Source: Anaerolinea sp.
GTDB taxonomy: Bacteria; Chloroflexota; Anaerolineae; Anaerolineales; Villigracilaceae
Reading direction: 5' to 3'
Length of the DNA stretch: 64,000 nt
Assembly: GCA_020723805.1 (NCBI GenBank)
Contig: DYID01000014.1
Coordinates: forward strand, 37,175 to 101,174
Shown: positions 42,350-50,498 of the stretch, piece by piece
Numbering within the stretch: position 1 is the first letter of the stretch
Layout: each line of letters begins with the position of its first letter
Made by a program: the position numbers and the translations under genes
The notes under the pieces: model-generated
What the model was told of the DNA's origin: nothing
Seen by the model: only the letters and a program-made list of their open reading frames with translations
Database searches by the model: none

Positions 42350-44756
42350 ATGGAACGGGGCTGTAAATTGCCCGGTAGGCGGCGTAGATTTCGTAAATGT
42401 AACGGATGTAATCGCGCGTCTCCTGAAAGCGGACGACTTCCAAAAAGAGGTCGGGGTCGTCGCCAGCCAGTTCCTTCCACGTCAGGGCATTGCCGGGACC
42501 GGCGTTGTACGCCGCCAGACTTCCGTAAATGCTCCCGCCCAGCAGGCGACGGTTTTTATCCAGGTAATAGGTCCCAAAGCGGATGCTTACGTTGGGGCGG
42601 TAGAGGTCGTCATCGGTGTAGAGAGGGGGCCAGTTGAGTTCCGCCGCAATTTGCGCGCCGGTGGAGGGAATGACCTGCATCAACCCACGCGCGCCGGCGG
42701 AGGAACGGACGAATCCCTCGAACAGGCTTTCCTGCCGTATCACGCTGAACATGAAGAGCGGGTCCATGCCATAACGTTCCTCTTCAGGCAGGATGAGTTC
42801 GCGGTAATACAGTCCATAGCGGATGTGATTGAAATACGCCGGCGCCGCCAGCGAAGCGGATTGCGACTCCAGCCCTGCCATCGTCAACACTTCGCGCGCG
42901 GCGAAAATGGCGGAACGATACAGTCCAATTTCCAGCAGATGATTGGCAAGGCGGAAACTGTCGGCGGGATTCGTCTTGACCGCTTCGCGCAGGGATTCGA
43001 ATTCCTGCCGCGCTTCGTTGTACATGCCCAGTTCCCATAATTCCGTGCCGCGGATGAAGCGCGGGTCCTGCGCCAGCGCTCCAGGTCCGGAAAGATCCGT
43101 TTCCGGCGGAAGCCCGAAGGTCAGGCGCATCCACGCCTCGGCGTCCTTGCGTTCTTTTTCGAAGTCCACTTCCAATTTCATCGAGGGCGGCGATTCGAAG
43201 GGTTGTCTTTGCAGGAGGATGTCTTGTGCGCGCAGGCTGTAATAACCGTTGGGGTCGGTCGTTTGCGCCTGCTGCCAGGCTTGCACGGCAGAGGCGTTAT
43301 CTCCCAGGCGTTCGTGCGTTTTGCCAATCCAGAAGTAGGCGCGGGCGATGTCGCGCGGGCGGGTGGAGAGGATCAGGTCTTTTTGGAAAGAGGCAAGCGC
43401 AGCGGTCAAGTCGCCGAGGCGGTAGCGGGCGATGCCTGCCAGAAAGAGCGCCTCTGCTACCGGCTCGCTGGAGGGGTACTCGTTTGCCACACGTTCCCAA
43501 ATTTGAGCGGCTTCTGCCAGTTTGCCGTTGCGCTCTGTGACACGGGCGGCGTTCATCAGGAAATTCGGAGCCGAAGACGAGGTGGGTGCCGCTGCAACGA
43601 AGTCGAGAAAGGTTTTTGCGCCTGTATCGTATCTGCCCAGCACAGCCCATTCGAGGAAGCCTTTTTGTTCCCAGGCGTCCGTCCAGCGGGGGTGAGCGGG
43701 GTATGACTTGATGAAAGCGTCGAGGGCGGCGATCGCTTCCTCTGTGCGCTTCAACTCGCGCAGGGTGAGGGCGCGGTAATAGGCGGCGGTTCCATCGTTG
43801 ACAGGGTTGGCGCGGATGTAGTTGTCCAGCGCAAGCAGCGCCACATCGTATGCGCCGGCGAAGTAGTCCACGATGCCGCGGTCAAGGTCGCTGACCGGGA
43901 TATTGGCGTTGACGAGTTCCACCAGCGCGAGGTAGGAATAGTATGAAAGAGGATAGTTTTCAACGGCGTGCCGATAACGCGCATAGGCTTCCTCCGTCTG
44001 CCCAAGTTTGAGGTGGGTGTTACCGGCAAAGTAGTCCATTTGGGCGCGGAGGAAGTCGTTGTCGGCGGCGTTGTAAATTTCATTGGCGAGTGTCAGAGCG
44101 CCGGCGTAATCGCCGAAGTCGAATCGGGCTTGGGCAATTTTGATTTGCAGAGTCAAGCCGTTGTCGAGGCGTGAAGCGTTGAGCGCGGCGCTGTAAGCGT
44201 TGATGGCGCCGGTATATTCTCCAGCCTGATAGAGCGCATCGCCGCGATATTCCTGTACGTAACCGTCCAATACGCCCGGCACACGACTCAAGTAAGTGTT
44301 GTAGGCGTCGGCGGCGGCTGTGTATTGTTCGAGCTGGAAGTATGCCTGCCCCAGCAGGAAATAGGCGCGCGCGGCGTAGGTGGATTCGGGGTACTCATTG
44401 ACGAGGCGGTTGAGCGTTTCGATGGCAGGCTGGGGGCGGTCATCCGCCAGTTCCGTGCGCCCCAGTCCCCACAAAGCAGCGGCTTGCACAGCCTTATCGG
44501 TGGATTCGTTGAAGGCGGTAAGGTATTGCTGGCGCGCCTGATCGAAGTCGCCGTAAAACAGAGCGCGGTCTCCCGCTTCCACGCGGACAACGGGAAGCGG
44601 TGTAGGGAGAGGAGTAGCGGTGGGCGTAAACGCGGGCGTTGGAGTTGCCTCAGCGGTGGCTGTTGACGTGGGGAGCGCTGTCGCTGCGGGCGCCGCCTGA
44701 CATGCCGCTAGAGCCAAAAGAATCCATAGCCCCAAGAATTTGGTTAGAGATTTCAT
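42348..44756 (-). CDS. Lytic transglycosylase lipoprotein with TPR repeats
   Basis: This 802-residue Slt70-like protein has a lipobox (LLALAACQ), a Thr/Pro linker, then a long superhelix of TPR-like repeats (about 60-610) and a C-terminal SLT domain. The catalytic Glu is in RQESLF, followed by SSAGARGLMQV and YNAGPGNALTW. It cleaves glycan strands of murein with formation of anhydro-muropeptides. The ATG at 44756 gives the signal peptide. Confidence 0.93.
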   Translation of the reverse strand: MKSLTKFLGLWILLALAACQAAPAATALPTSTATAEATPTPAFTPTATPLPTPLPVVRVEAGDRALFYGDFDQARQQYLTAFNESTDKAVQAAALWGLGRTELADDRPQPAIETLNRLVNEYPESTYAARAYFLLGQAYFQLEQYTAAADAYNTYLSRVPGVLDGYVQEYRGDALYQAGEYTGAINAYSAALNASRLDNGLTLQIKIAQARFDFGDYAGALTLANEIYNAADNDFLRAQMDYFAGNTHLKLGQTEEAYARYRHAVENYPLSYYSYLALVELVNANIPVSDLDRGIVDYFAGAYDVALLALDNYIRANPVNDGTAAYYRALTLRELKRTEEAIAALDAFIKSYPAHPRWTDAWEQKGFLEWAVLGRYDTGAKTFLDFVAAAPTSSSAPNFLMNAARVTERNGKLAEAAQIWERVANEYPSSEPVAEALFLAGIARYRLGDLTAALASFQKDLILSTRPRDIARAYFWIGKTHERLGDNASAVQAWQQAQTTDPNGYYSLRAQDILLQRQPFESPPSMKLEVDFEKERKDAEAWMRLTFGLPPETDLSGPGALAQDPRFIRGTELWELGMYNEARQEFESLREAVKTNPADSFRLANHLLEIGLYRSAIFAAREVLTMAGLESQSASLAAPAYFNHIRYGLYYRELILPEEERYGMDPLFMFSVIRQESLFEGFVRSSAGARGLMQVIPSTGAQIAAELNWPPLYTDDDLYRPNVSIRFGTYYLDKNRRLLGGSIYGSLAAYNAGPGNALTWKELAGDDPDLFLEVVRFQETRDYIRYIYEIYAAYRAIYSPVP

Positions 44757-44799
44757 TCTGAGACTTATACTGGAAGGAAGAGGGCGTGTCAATAGACCT

Positions 44800-44872
44800 T
44801 TGGCAAAACCGCAGATACATTTTGCGAGAACCTTCGGGACGTTTCGCGTATGGCGAGTTAATGAGAGATTTG
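44800..44872. repeat. Truncated GTCCCGAAGG repeat
   Basis: TTTGCGAGAACCTTCGGGAC and GTTTCGCGTATGGCGAGTTA match the right half of the copies at 49348 and 57281. The left half is lost. Confidence 0.7.
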
Positions 44873-44983
44873 GATTATATGGGATGTCGTGCTTGTGAAA
44901 ACTCTTGCAATCATGCGTCTTAATTTCTGATTTTCAATTTGGTAAGCCTAACAAGGTTGCAAGCGGTAGACGATTTAGGGGGC

Positions 44984-45011
44984 TTGTATTTTTTTCTGGT
45001 TCGGATACAAT
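44984..45011 (+). promoter_or_regulatory. Promoter of the Flp pilin gene
   Basis: TTGTAT (44984-44989), a 16-base spacer and TACAAT (45006-45011) lie about 65 bases before the pilin ATG. Confidence 0.6.
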
Positions 45012-45075
45012 AAGGACAATTCCAGGGGTGGTCCCTGGAACAACAAAAACTTTTATCCAGAAAGGAATTACAGCC

Positions 45076-45228
45076 ATGTTATTCGCCCCCAAAGAAAAAG
45101 GTCAAGGTCTGGTAGAGTACGCGATCATCCTCGCCCTCGTCGCCATCGTCGTGATTGCGGTCATGCGCTTGCTCGGACCCAAGATCGGCAACACCTTCAG
45201 CAACATCAACAGCGCCCTGCCTTCCTAA
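45076..45228 (+). CDS. Flp/Fap-type IVb pilin
   Basis: This 50-residue prepilin has a short leader ending in Gly (KEKGQGLVEYAIILALVAIVV), with the Glu at +5 and a 20-residue hydrophobic helix, as in Flp pilins of tad systems. No prepilin peptidase or tad gene lies in the window, so assembly genes must be elsewhere. It has its own promoter and a strong terminator, as expected for an abundant subunit. Confidence 0.9.
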   Translation: MLFAPKEKGQGLVEYAIILALVAIVVIAVMRLLGPKIGNTFSNINSALPS

Positions 45229-45248
45229 TCGTAACAAAACAGCACATG

Positions 45249-45276
45249 AAAAGTCCCGTCGTGAGACGGGACTTTT
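45249..45276. terminator. Bidirectional terminator, pilin/dodecin
   Basis: AAAAGTCCCGTC and GACGGGACTTTT form a perfect 12-bp stem with a GTGA loop and T/A tails on both strands. Confidence 0.92.
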
Positions 45277-45290
45277 CGTTTAATCACGGG

Positions 45291-45503
45291 CTATGAACTT
45301 TCATACTTGAACGAGACTTTCACCTTGGCGCGGTAGGCAACGACTTTTCCATCGTCCAACACCATGTCCAGCTCGACGACTTCCGCGATGCGCAGGTCGC
45401 GCAGGGTTTGTGCGGCGCGTTCCACGGCAACGGCGGCGGCTTTTTCCCACGAGTCGGTGCTGGTGCCGACCAGTTCGATGATTTTGTAAACACTCTCTGC
45501 CAT
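45291..45503 (-). CDS. Dodecin
   Basis: This 70-residue flavin-storage protein has the family course YKIIELVGTSTDSWEKAAA, AAQTLRDLRIAEVVELDM and YRAKVKVSFKYE. Dodecins form hollow 12-mers that bind FMN or riboflavin. The Trp at the flavin site is present (SWEKA). It is a single-gene unit. Confidence 0.95.
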   Translation of the reverse strand: MAESVYKIIELVGTSTDSWEKAAAVAVERAAQTLRDLRIAEVVELDMVLDDGKVVAYRAKVKVSFKYESS

Positions 45504-45564
45504 TTTTCTCTCCTTGTGTGTGCGGGCTTATCATCACTATACAATATTTTCAAAGGCAATACAA

Positions 45565-47610
45565 CTACCGCGTTTTCATCCGCACATCCACAGCGATTGC
45601 GCCTTTTTCCAACACACGCAAGGGATTGATTTCGATTTCATCTACGAACTCGTTCTCCACTGCCAGACGGGATAACTGGACAAGGACCTCAATCACCGCG
45701 CCCTCATCGGCAGGGGGGATGCTGCGAAAGCCGCTGAGTTTTTTTCCTGCCCATGTTTTGCGAATCATTTCCTCTGCCTCAGCCTGATTCAACGGAGCCA
45801 GGGCAAACGCCACATCCTTGAGACCTTCCACTTCCACGCCGCCCGAACCGAACATCATCAACGGACCGAACTGGGGATCGCGCACCATCCCCGCGATGAC
45901 TTCCTGCCCGGCAGGGATTTGCCTCTGAAGGTAAACGCCTTCGATTCTGGCGTGGGGTGCGGCGGCTTTGACGCGCTGTACTATTTGCGCGTAGCCAGAA
46001 GAGAGCGAAGAGGCATCCTTGATGTTCAGCATCACACCGCCGACATCCGATTTGTGAGAAATATCCGGCGAGGCGATTTTCATCACGATGGGGTAGCCAA
46101 GTTCGTTAGCGATGGCAACGGCTTCCTCCACGTTATGCGCCAGTTCGAGGGGCGCAGTAACGATGCCATACGCTGTGAGCAGTTCTTCGGGGTTCGAGAG
46201 GGGAGGAAGTGAAGCCGGCACGGGAGTTTCAGGGATGTCATCACGCCTGAGGAATTGGGCGCGTCTGTGCAATGCGCTCAACGCCGAGACGGCACGTTCG
46301 GGGAAGGGATAGGTTGGAACGCCGGCGTCACGGAACGTTTTGTTTGCTTCCTCGATCAAAGCCGAACCCATCAGGGAAACAACCACAGGCTTATCGAATT
46401 GACGAATGACCTCGATGAGTTTCTCCGCCACCTCCTCCGCTTTGAACATGGGCGGCGGCGGCAGGATGACCAGCGCCGCATCCACGCTGGGGTCGGCAAG
46501 CAGGAGGCGCAGGCAGTCGGCGTAGGTCTGCGGCGAGGCAGAGGCGAGCATGTCCACCGGGTTGTGGAGGGAGGCGGAGGGCGGGAGGATGGCAGATAAC
46601 GCCTTCAGCGTGGATTCGGTCAATTGGGCGGGAGCCAGGTCGTTCGTCTCGAGTGAATCGGCGGCGATGACGCCCGGTCCGCCGGCGTTGGTCAGGATGG
46701 CAATCCGCTTTCCGTGTGGGAGCGGGCAGTTTTCCAGCGCCCTTGCCCAGTCGAACATTTGCTCGGCAGTATCGGCGCGCAGAACGCCGGCTTTGGCAAA
46801 GGCGGCATCGAAGGCGGTGTCGGAGGCGGCTAAGGCGCCGGTGTGCGAGGCGGCGGCTTTTTGTCCTGCCGCGAAGCGCCCGACTTTGAGGGCAATGACC
46901 GGCTTGCGCCGGCTCACTTGACGGGCGGTCTCCACGAAGCGGCGTCCGTTTGAAACGGATTCCATATACAGCGCAACGACCTTTGTGTGCGGGTCTTCTG
47001 CCAGCACCGCGAGCATGTCGGTCTCGTTGACATCTGCCTGATTGCCGAGGCTGACAATTTGCGAAAAGCCGAAGCCCTCGCCGCGCGCCCAGTCCACGAT
47101 GGATGCGGCGAAAGCCCCCGAATGGGAAACAAAGCCGATGCCGCCCGGCGACGGCATGGGCGGCTGGAGGAAAGTGGTGTCGAGGGGGAGATGGGTGTCA
47201 ATGACGCCGATGCAGTTGGGACCGAGCAGTCGCACGCCGTGAGCGCGGGCGGTCTCCAGGCATGTTTGTTCGAGCGCCGCGCCCTCCGCGCCTGTCTCGC
47301 GAAACCCCGAAGAGACGATGACGGCGGCGCGGATGCCTCGCCTGCCGCACTGCTCGATGGCTTGTGGTGTGGCATGAGGCGGGACGATGAGGACGGCAAG
47401 GTCAACGGGGTCTGGTACGCGGGCAAGGTCCGTGTGAAGCGGACGCCCGAAGAGTTCCCCCGGCTTCTGGCTGACGAAATGAATCGCACCCGGGTATCCG
47501 CTTTGGATGAGGTTGCGCGCCACGCCGTAACCGAGTTTTTCCGCTGATGTGGATGCGCCGATGACCACGACGCCTTTGGGCTGAAAGAAGGGGAGGAGAG
47601 AGGTGTCCAT
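45565..47610 (-). CDS. NDP-forming acyl-CoA synthetase (acetate-CoA ligase)
   Basis: This 681-residue single-chain enzyme has the CoA-binding domain first (FFQPKGVVVIGASTSAEKLG, LGPNCIGVID), two succinyl-CoA ligase-like domains (FVSHSGAFAASI with the phosphohistidine, SHTGALAASDTAFDAAF) and a C-terminal ATP-grasp (YPIVMKIASPDISHKSDVGGV). The family converts acetyl-CoA or other acyl-CoA to acid with ATP formation. With the acs cluster in this genome it may be the route to acetate (inference). The substrate range is not fixed by sequence. Confidence 0.9.
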   Translation of the reverse strand: MDTSLLPFFQPKGVVVIGASTSAEKLGYGVARNLIQSGYPGAIHFVSQKPGELFGRPLHTDLARVPDPVDLAVLIVPPHATPQAIEQCGRRGIRAAVIVSSGFRETGAEGAALEQTCLETARAHGVRLLGPNCIGVIDTHLPLDTTFLQPPMPSPGGIGFVSHSGAFAASIVDWARGEGFGFSQIVSLGNQADVNETDMLAVLAEDPHTKVVALYMESVSNGRRFVETARQVSRRKPVIALKVGRFAAGQKAAASHTGALAASDTAFDAAFAKAGVLRADTAEQMFDWARALENCPLPHGKRIAILTNAGGPGVIAADSLETNDLAPAQLTESTLKALSAILPPSASLHNPVDMLASASPQTYADCLRLLLADPSVDAALVILPPPPMFKAEEVAEKLIEVIRQFDKPVVVSLMGSALIEEANKTFRDAGVPTYPFPERAVSALSALHRRAQFLRRDDIPETPVPASLPPLSNPEELLTAYGIVTAPLELAHNVEEAVAIANELGYPIVMKIASPDISHKSDVGGVMLNIKDASSLSSGYAQIVQRVKAAAPHARIEGVYLQRQIPAGQEVIAGMVRDPQFGPLMMFGSGGVEVEGLKDVAFALAPLNQAEAEEMIRKTWAGKKLSGFRSIPPADEGAVIEVLVQLSRLAVENEFVDEIEINPLRVLEKGAIAVDVRMKTR

Positions 47611-47814
47611 GCGGCGATTAAACCACATCCCGCAGAAGATGTTATTTCGCTTCGAGCATCGAATGTCTCGAATTGCGCGAATTCTTCGATCCATTCGCGC
47701 TATTCGATGCAGCAATCAAAGCCTCTTGCCTCTTGCCGATTAAGTCTATCGTTAATGAAATTCTGTCCTTGCTTTGCTACAATAAAAACAACCTTGAGAG
47801 AAAAGGAGGTCTGT
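47611..47814. other. Divergent gap with ATTCGCG-type repeats
   Basis: About 200 bases. From 47640 to 47710 runs a loose repeat of ATTCG/TTCGA units (on the minus strand CGAATAGCGCGAATGG), of the same heptamer style as other arrays. TACAAT at 47778-47783 is a likely -10 for the plus-strand gene. Confidence 0.5.
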
Positions 47815-48354
47815 ATGTTCGACGCTAAGTTTGTGGCAGACCTCATCACCGCTGTGCGCGGTTTACTTGGGGTGATGATGGTCTGGCTGGGGTTCACACA
47901 GGGCAGGGAGGCGCTTCCGCTGGTGGTCATTCTCATGCTCCTCGATTGGACGGGCGACTTTGTGGACGGCGGCATTGCCAAGCGCAGCCGCAACCCGCGC
48001 CGCACTTGGATCGGCGACAACGACCTCTACGTTGACCTGCTGGTTTCCATCTGTTTGGGGATTTATCTGCTGACCGCTGGATTTGTGGGACTCACCGCCG
48101 GCTTGATCTATTTCCTCGGCTGGATGCTTGCCCTCTGGCGCTTCGGTCTGGACCGGAACCTGCTCATGCTTGTTCAGGCTCCCATCTACCTTTGGCTGAT
48201 CCTGACCGCCCTGCGGCTGATTCCTGAAATGGGCAACTGGCTGGTGCTGTGGGTTTTGATTGCCACTGCCATTAACTGGCGGCGCTTTTCGAAGGAAATC
48301 GTCCCTAATTTCATCAACGGGGTGATTTCTCTCTGGCGGCAGCGGCATTCGTGA
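47815..48354 (+). CDS. CDP-alcohol phosphatidyltransferase-like membrane protein
   Basis: The 179-residue protein has about five hydrophobic segments. The CDP-AP motif is recognisable but altered: DFVDGGIAKR keeps D-x2-D-G-x2-A but has Lys for the usual Arg, and the second half GDNDLYVD has one residue fewer than G-x3-D-x3-D. It may be a divergent phospholipid synthase or have lost activity. AAGGAGGT, a perfect ribosome site, precedes the ATG. The nuclease-family gene downstream starts four bases after its stop. Confidence 0.75.
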   Translation: MFDAKFVADLITAVRGLLGVMMVWLGFTQGREALPLVVILMLLDWTGDFVDGGIAKRSRNPRRTWIGDNDLYVDLLVSICLGIYLLTAGFVGLTAGLIYFLGWMLALWRFGLDRNLLMLVQAPIYLWLILTALRLIPEMGNWLVLWVLIATAINWRRFSKEIVPNFINGVISLWRQRHS

Positions 48355-48358
48355 GAGA

Positions 48359-49342
48359 GTGAGGATTACTTTGTCTGGCAGGCAGGAACTATTCATCGAG
48401 CCGCACAGCGACAAACACCCGCCGTTTTATCAATGGCTTTGGGCGGCGGTCAAACGCCTGCTACAGCGGATTGGCTATGACCGCCTGCCTAGGTTCATCA
48501 AACTTGCCCTCTCGGTGGCAGAGCCGGCGGGACGCGTCACATTTCAGCGTGAGCCGTCCTCCGTCCCTGCGAAGGAATGCGGCGAATATGTCGTCTTGAG
48601 CGCCAACCTCTGGCACGACTGGCCCCGCTTCAAGGACTTGGAAAAGCGTCTCGAAGCGTTTGCCGAATTGGTCGAGGCAGAACAGGCAGACCTGCTCCTT
48701 TTGCAGGAGATTGCGCGTACTCCAAACTTCAAAGCCGATGAATGGCTGGCAAGACGCCTGAACATGGCGTACGTCTATTCGCGGGCAAACGGCTCGCAAA
48801 AAATCGGCTTTGAAGAAGGGCTGGGAGTGTACAGTCGTTTTCCGCTCAAGCGGCTTCCGTATCTCCGTCAGATGCGGCAGGCGCACAACCCCTTTTCGCG
48901 CCGGCTGGCGCTGGGCGTGGAAGTGGACATGCCCTGCGGTGAAATCCTGGCAATCTCCGCCCATCTCGGTTTGATGCGCAGGGAAAACGCCAGGCAACTG
49001 CGCGCCCTGCAAACCTGGGTACATCACCTTGCCGGCGGACGTTCCGCCATCATCGCCGGCGACTTCAACGCCCCCGAACACACCCATCAAATCAAACATG
49101 TCCGCGCCCATTGGCTGGACACGCTGCGGGAGGTGGTTGAGAACGGACACGCTCCCACCCATCACATCCGTTTTCCCTGGGGTGGCGCCTTCCTCAGCCA
49201 CCGCCTCGATTACATCTTCCTTCAGCCCGGCAAACCCGCCTGGCAGGTGTTGGACGTGCGGCATCTCGATGCGCCCGACCGCCCCCACTCCGACCACCTC
49301 GCTGTGCTGGCACGGCTTGCCCCCGCCCCTTCTGCCGCTTGA
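48359..49342 (+). CDS. Endonuclease/exonuclease/phosphatase family protein
   Basis: This 327-residue protein has the EEP metal-enzyme motifs in order: VVLSANLWHDW, LLLQEIA, LGVYSRFPL, ISAHLGLM, IIAGDFNAPEH, HRLDYIFL and HSDHLAV. An N-terminal 60-residue extension is unassigned. GTG (48359) is the start. The link with the phospholipid-type gene upstream suggests it could be a phosphodiesterase acting on lipids, but nuclease activity is equally possible. Confidence 0.88.
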   Translation: MRITLSGRQELFIEPHSDKHPPFYQWLWAAVKRLLQRIGYDRLPRFIKLALSVAEPAGRVTFQREPSSVPAKECGEYVVLSANLWHDWPRFKDLEKRLEAFAELVEAEQADLLLLQEIARTPNFKADEWLARRLNMAYVYSRANGSQKIGFEEGLGVYSRFPLKRLPYLRQMRQAHNPFSRRLALGVEVDMPCGEILAISAHLGLMRRENARQLRALQTWVHHLAGGRSAIIAGDFNAPEHTHQIKHVRAHWLDTLREVVENGHAPTHHIRFPWGGAFLSHRLDYIFLQPGKPAWQVLDVRHLDAPDRPHSDHLAVLARLAPAPSAA

Positions 49343-49347
49343 TCTAC

Positions 49348-49437
49348 GACCTGATGTTCCGCACCGTCCCGAAGGTTTGGCTGGAAAATAGGCACAATTT
49401 GCGAGAACCTTCGGGACGTTTCGCGTAAGGTGAGTTA
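49348..49437. repeat. GTCCCGAAGG long-hairpin repeat, copy 2
   Basis: CTGATGTTCCGCACC at the left and GCGTAAGGTGAGTTA at the right flank the same hairpin as at 7364 and 57281. It lies between two convergent genes and may act as a terminator for both. Confidence 0.8.
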
Positions 49438-49947
49438 CCACCTGTCCCAATGCACCACTTCTTCCAGCGGTCTGCGTCCGCCCTTCTTCGGCGGGGCAGA
49501 TAACTTTTCCTCATCCGCCGGATACCCAAAGGACAGCGCAATCCGCAAGTGCCACTCCGACGGGAAGCCCAGAATCTCACGCGCCTTCTCGAACTCATAG
49601 ATCGAAGCCGGCACCGACCCCACCCCCAACTCCCACGCCGCCAACTGCATGAACGCCGCCGCCTGACCCGCATCGAACATCGTCTGGAATTTGGCGGTCG
49701 GGTCGGGGGTGAGGATGGCAACGCCCAGCGCCGCCCCGGCGAGATGTCCTGCCCACGTCCCGCACTCTGAAAGCGCCTTGAGAATGGACTTATCCCGAAT
49801 GGCGATGAACTGCCACGCCTGCTCGTTCTTCGACGATTGCGACCTGCGCCCGGCATTCAAAATCGTCCGCACCACATCATCCGGCAACGGCTCGTCCTTG
49901 AACTTCCTCACCGCCCGCTTTGTTCGTATCGCATCCAAAACATTCAT
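49435..49947 (-). CDS. Nitroreductase family protein
   Basis: The 170-residue flavoprotein has MNVLDAIRTKRAVRKFKDEPL with the FMN-binding Arg-x-Arg, RRSQSSKNEQAWQFIAI, and MQLAAWELGVGSVPASI. The family reduces nitro, quinone or flavin substrates with NAD(P)H. GGAGGTTGAA precedes the ATG at 49947. The substrate is unknown. Confidence 0.92.
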   Translation of the reverse strand: MNVLDAIRTKRAVRKFKDEPLPDDVVRTILNAGRRSQSSKNEQAWQFIAIRDKSILKALSECGTWAGHLAGAALGVAILTPDPTAKFQTMFDAGQAAAFMQLAAWELGVGSVPASIYEFEKAREILGFPSEWHLRIALSFGYPADEEKLSAPPKKGGRRPLEEVVHWDRW

Positions 49948-49978
49948 TTCAACCTCCTTCATTCCTTCCACCTGCCGC

Positions 49979-50017
49979 TAACCAATTACCAATTACCAAT
50001 TACCAATTACCAATTAC
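49979..50017. repeat. ACCAATT heptamer array
   Basis: Five direct ACCAATT heptamers, the same unit as in the acs cluster but outside it. They are followed at once by another heptamer array. Confidence 0.85.
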
Positions 50018-50024
50018 TGCTCTC

Positions 50025-50068
50025 TCTCCACTCCCCACTCTCCACTCTCCACTTTCCACTTCCCACCC
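50025..50068. repeat. CTCCACT heptamer array
   Basis: Six imperfect CTCCACT/CCCCACT/TTCCACT heptamers lie just upstream of the promoter at 50080. Confidence 0.75.
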
Positions 50069-50079
50069 CCCTCCCACAG

Positions 50080-50085
50080 TATAAT
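50080..50085 (+). promoter_or_regulatory. TATAAT -10 eight bases before the ATG at 50094
   Basis: TATAAT is followed by TCAACCCA and ATG, so a leaderless transcript is likely. The -35 region is repeat sequence. Confidence 0.5.
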
Positions 50086-50093
50086 TCAACCCA

Positions 50094-50498
50094 ATGAACG
50101 AAACACCCGCATTCAAACCCTTTGGCATCTCGGCGTTGATTCTCGTTCTCATCGGCTGGGGCGGTTTATATTACCTCATTACACAAACACTTCCCTACGT
50201 TTGGTCGCGCTGGGGATTTTTCCTGCTGATGCTTCTGGCGCTCACCGGCGCCGCCCTGCCCATCGTGTACTTCTTCCACAAACGCTTCCCCGCCGAAAAG
50301 CCTGCGGAAGCCGGCGTCATCGTGCGGCAGGCGCTGTGGGTCGGCGTATATGGCGCCACCCTCGCCTGGCTTCAGTTGGGACGGCTTGTCACCGTCTATG
50401 TCATCCTCGCCCTGGCAGGCGGACTCATTGCCATCGAAGCCTTCATCCGCCTGCGCGAAAAATCGCATTGGAAGCCTCCTGTCCACGAAGATGAATAG
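50094..50498 (+). CDS. Four-helix membrane protein, hypothetical
   Basis: This 134-residue protein has four hydrophobic segments, the first ISALILVLIGWGGLYYLI, and a charged C terminus (KSHWKPPVHEDE). No family was recognised. Its last eight bases overlap the start of selA, indicating coupling. Confidence 0.75.
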   Translation: MNETPAFKPFGISALILVLIGWGGLYYLITQTLPYVWSRWGFFLLMLLALTGAALPIVYFFHKRFPAEKPAEAGVIVRQALWVGVYGATLAWLQLGRLVTVYVILALAGGLIAIEAFIRLREKSHWKPPVHEDE

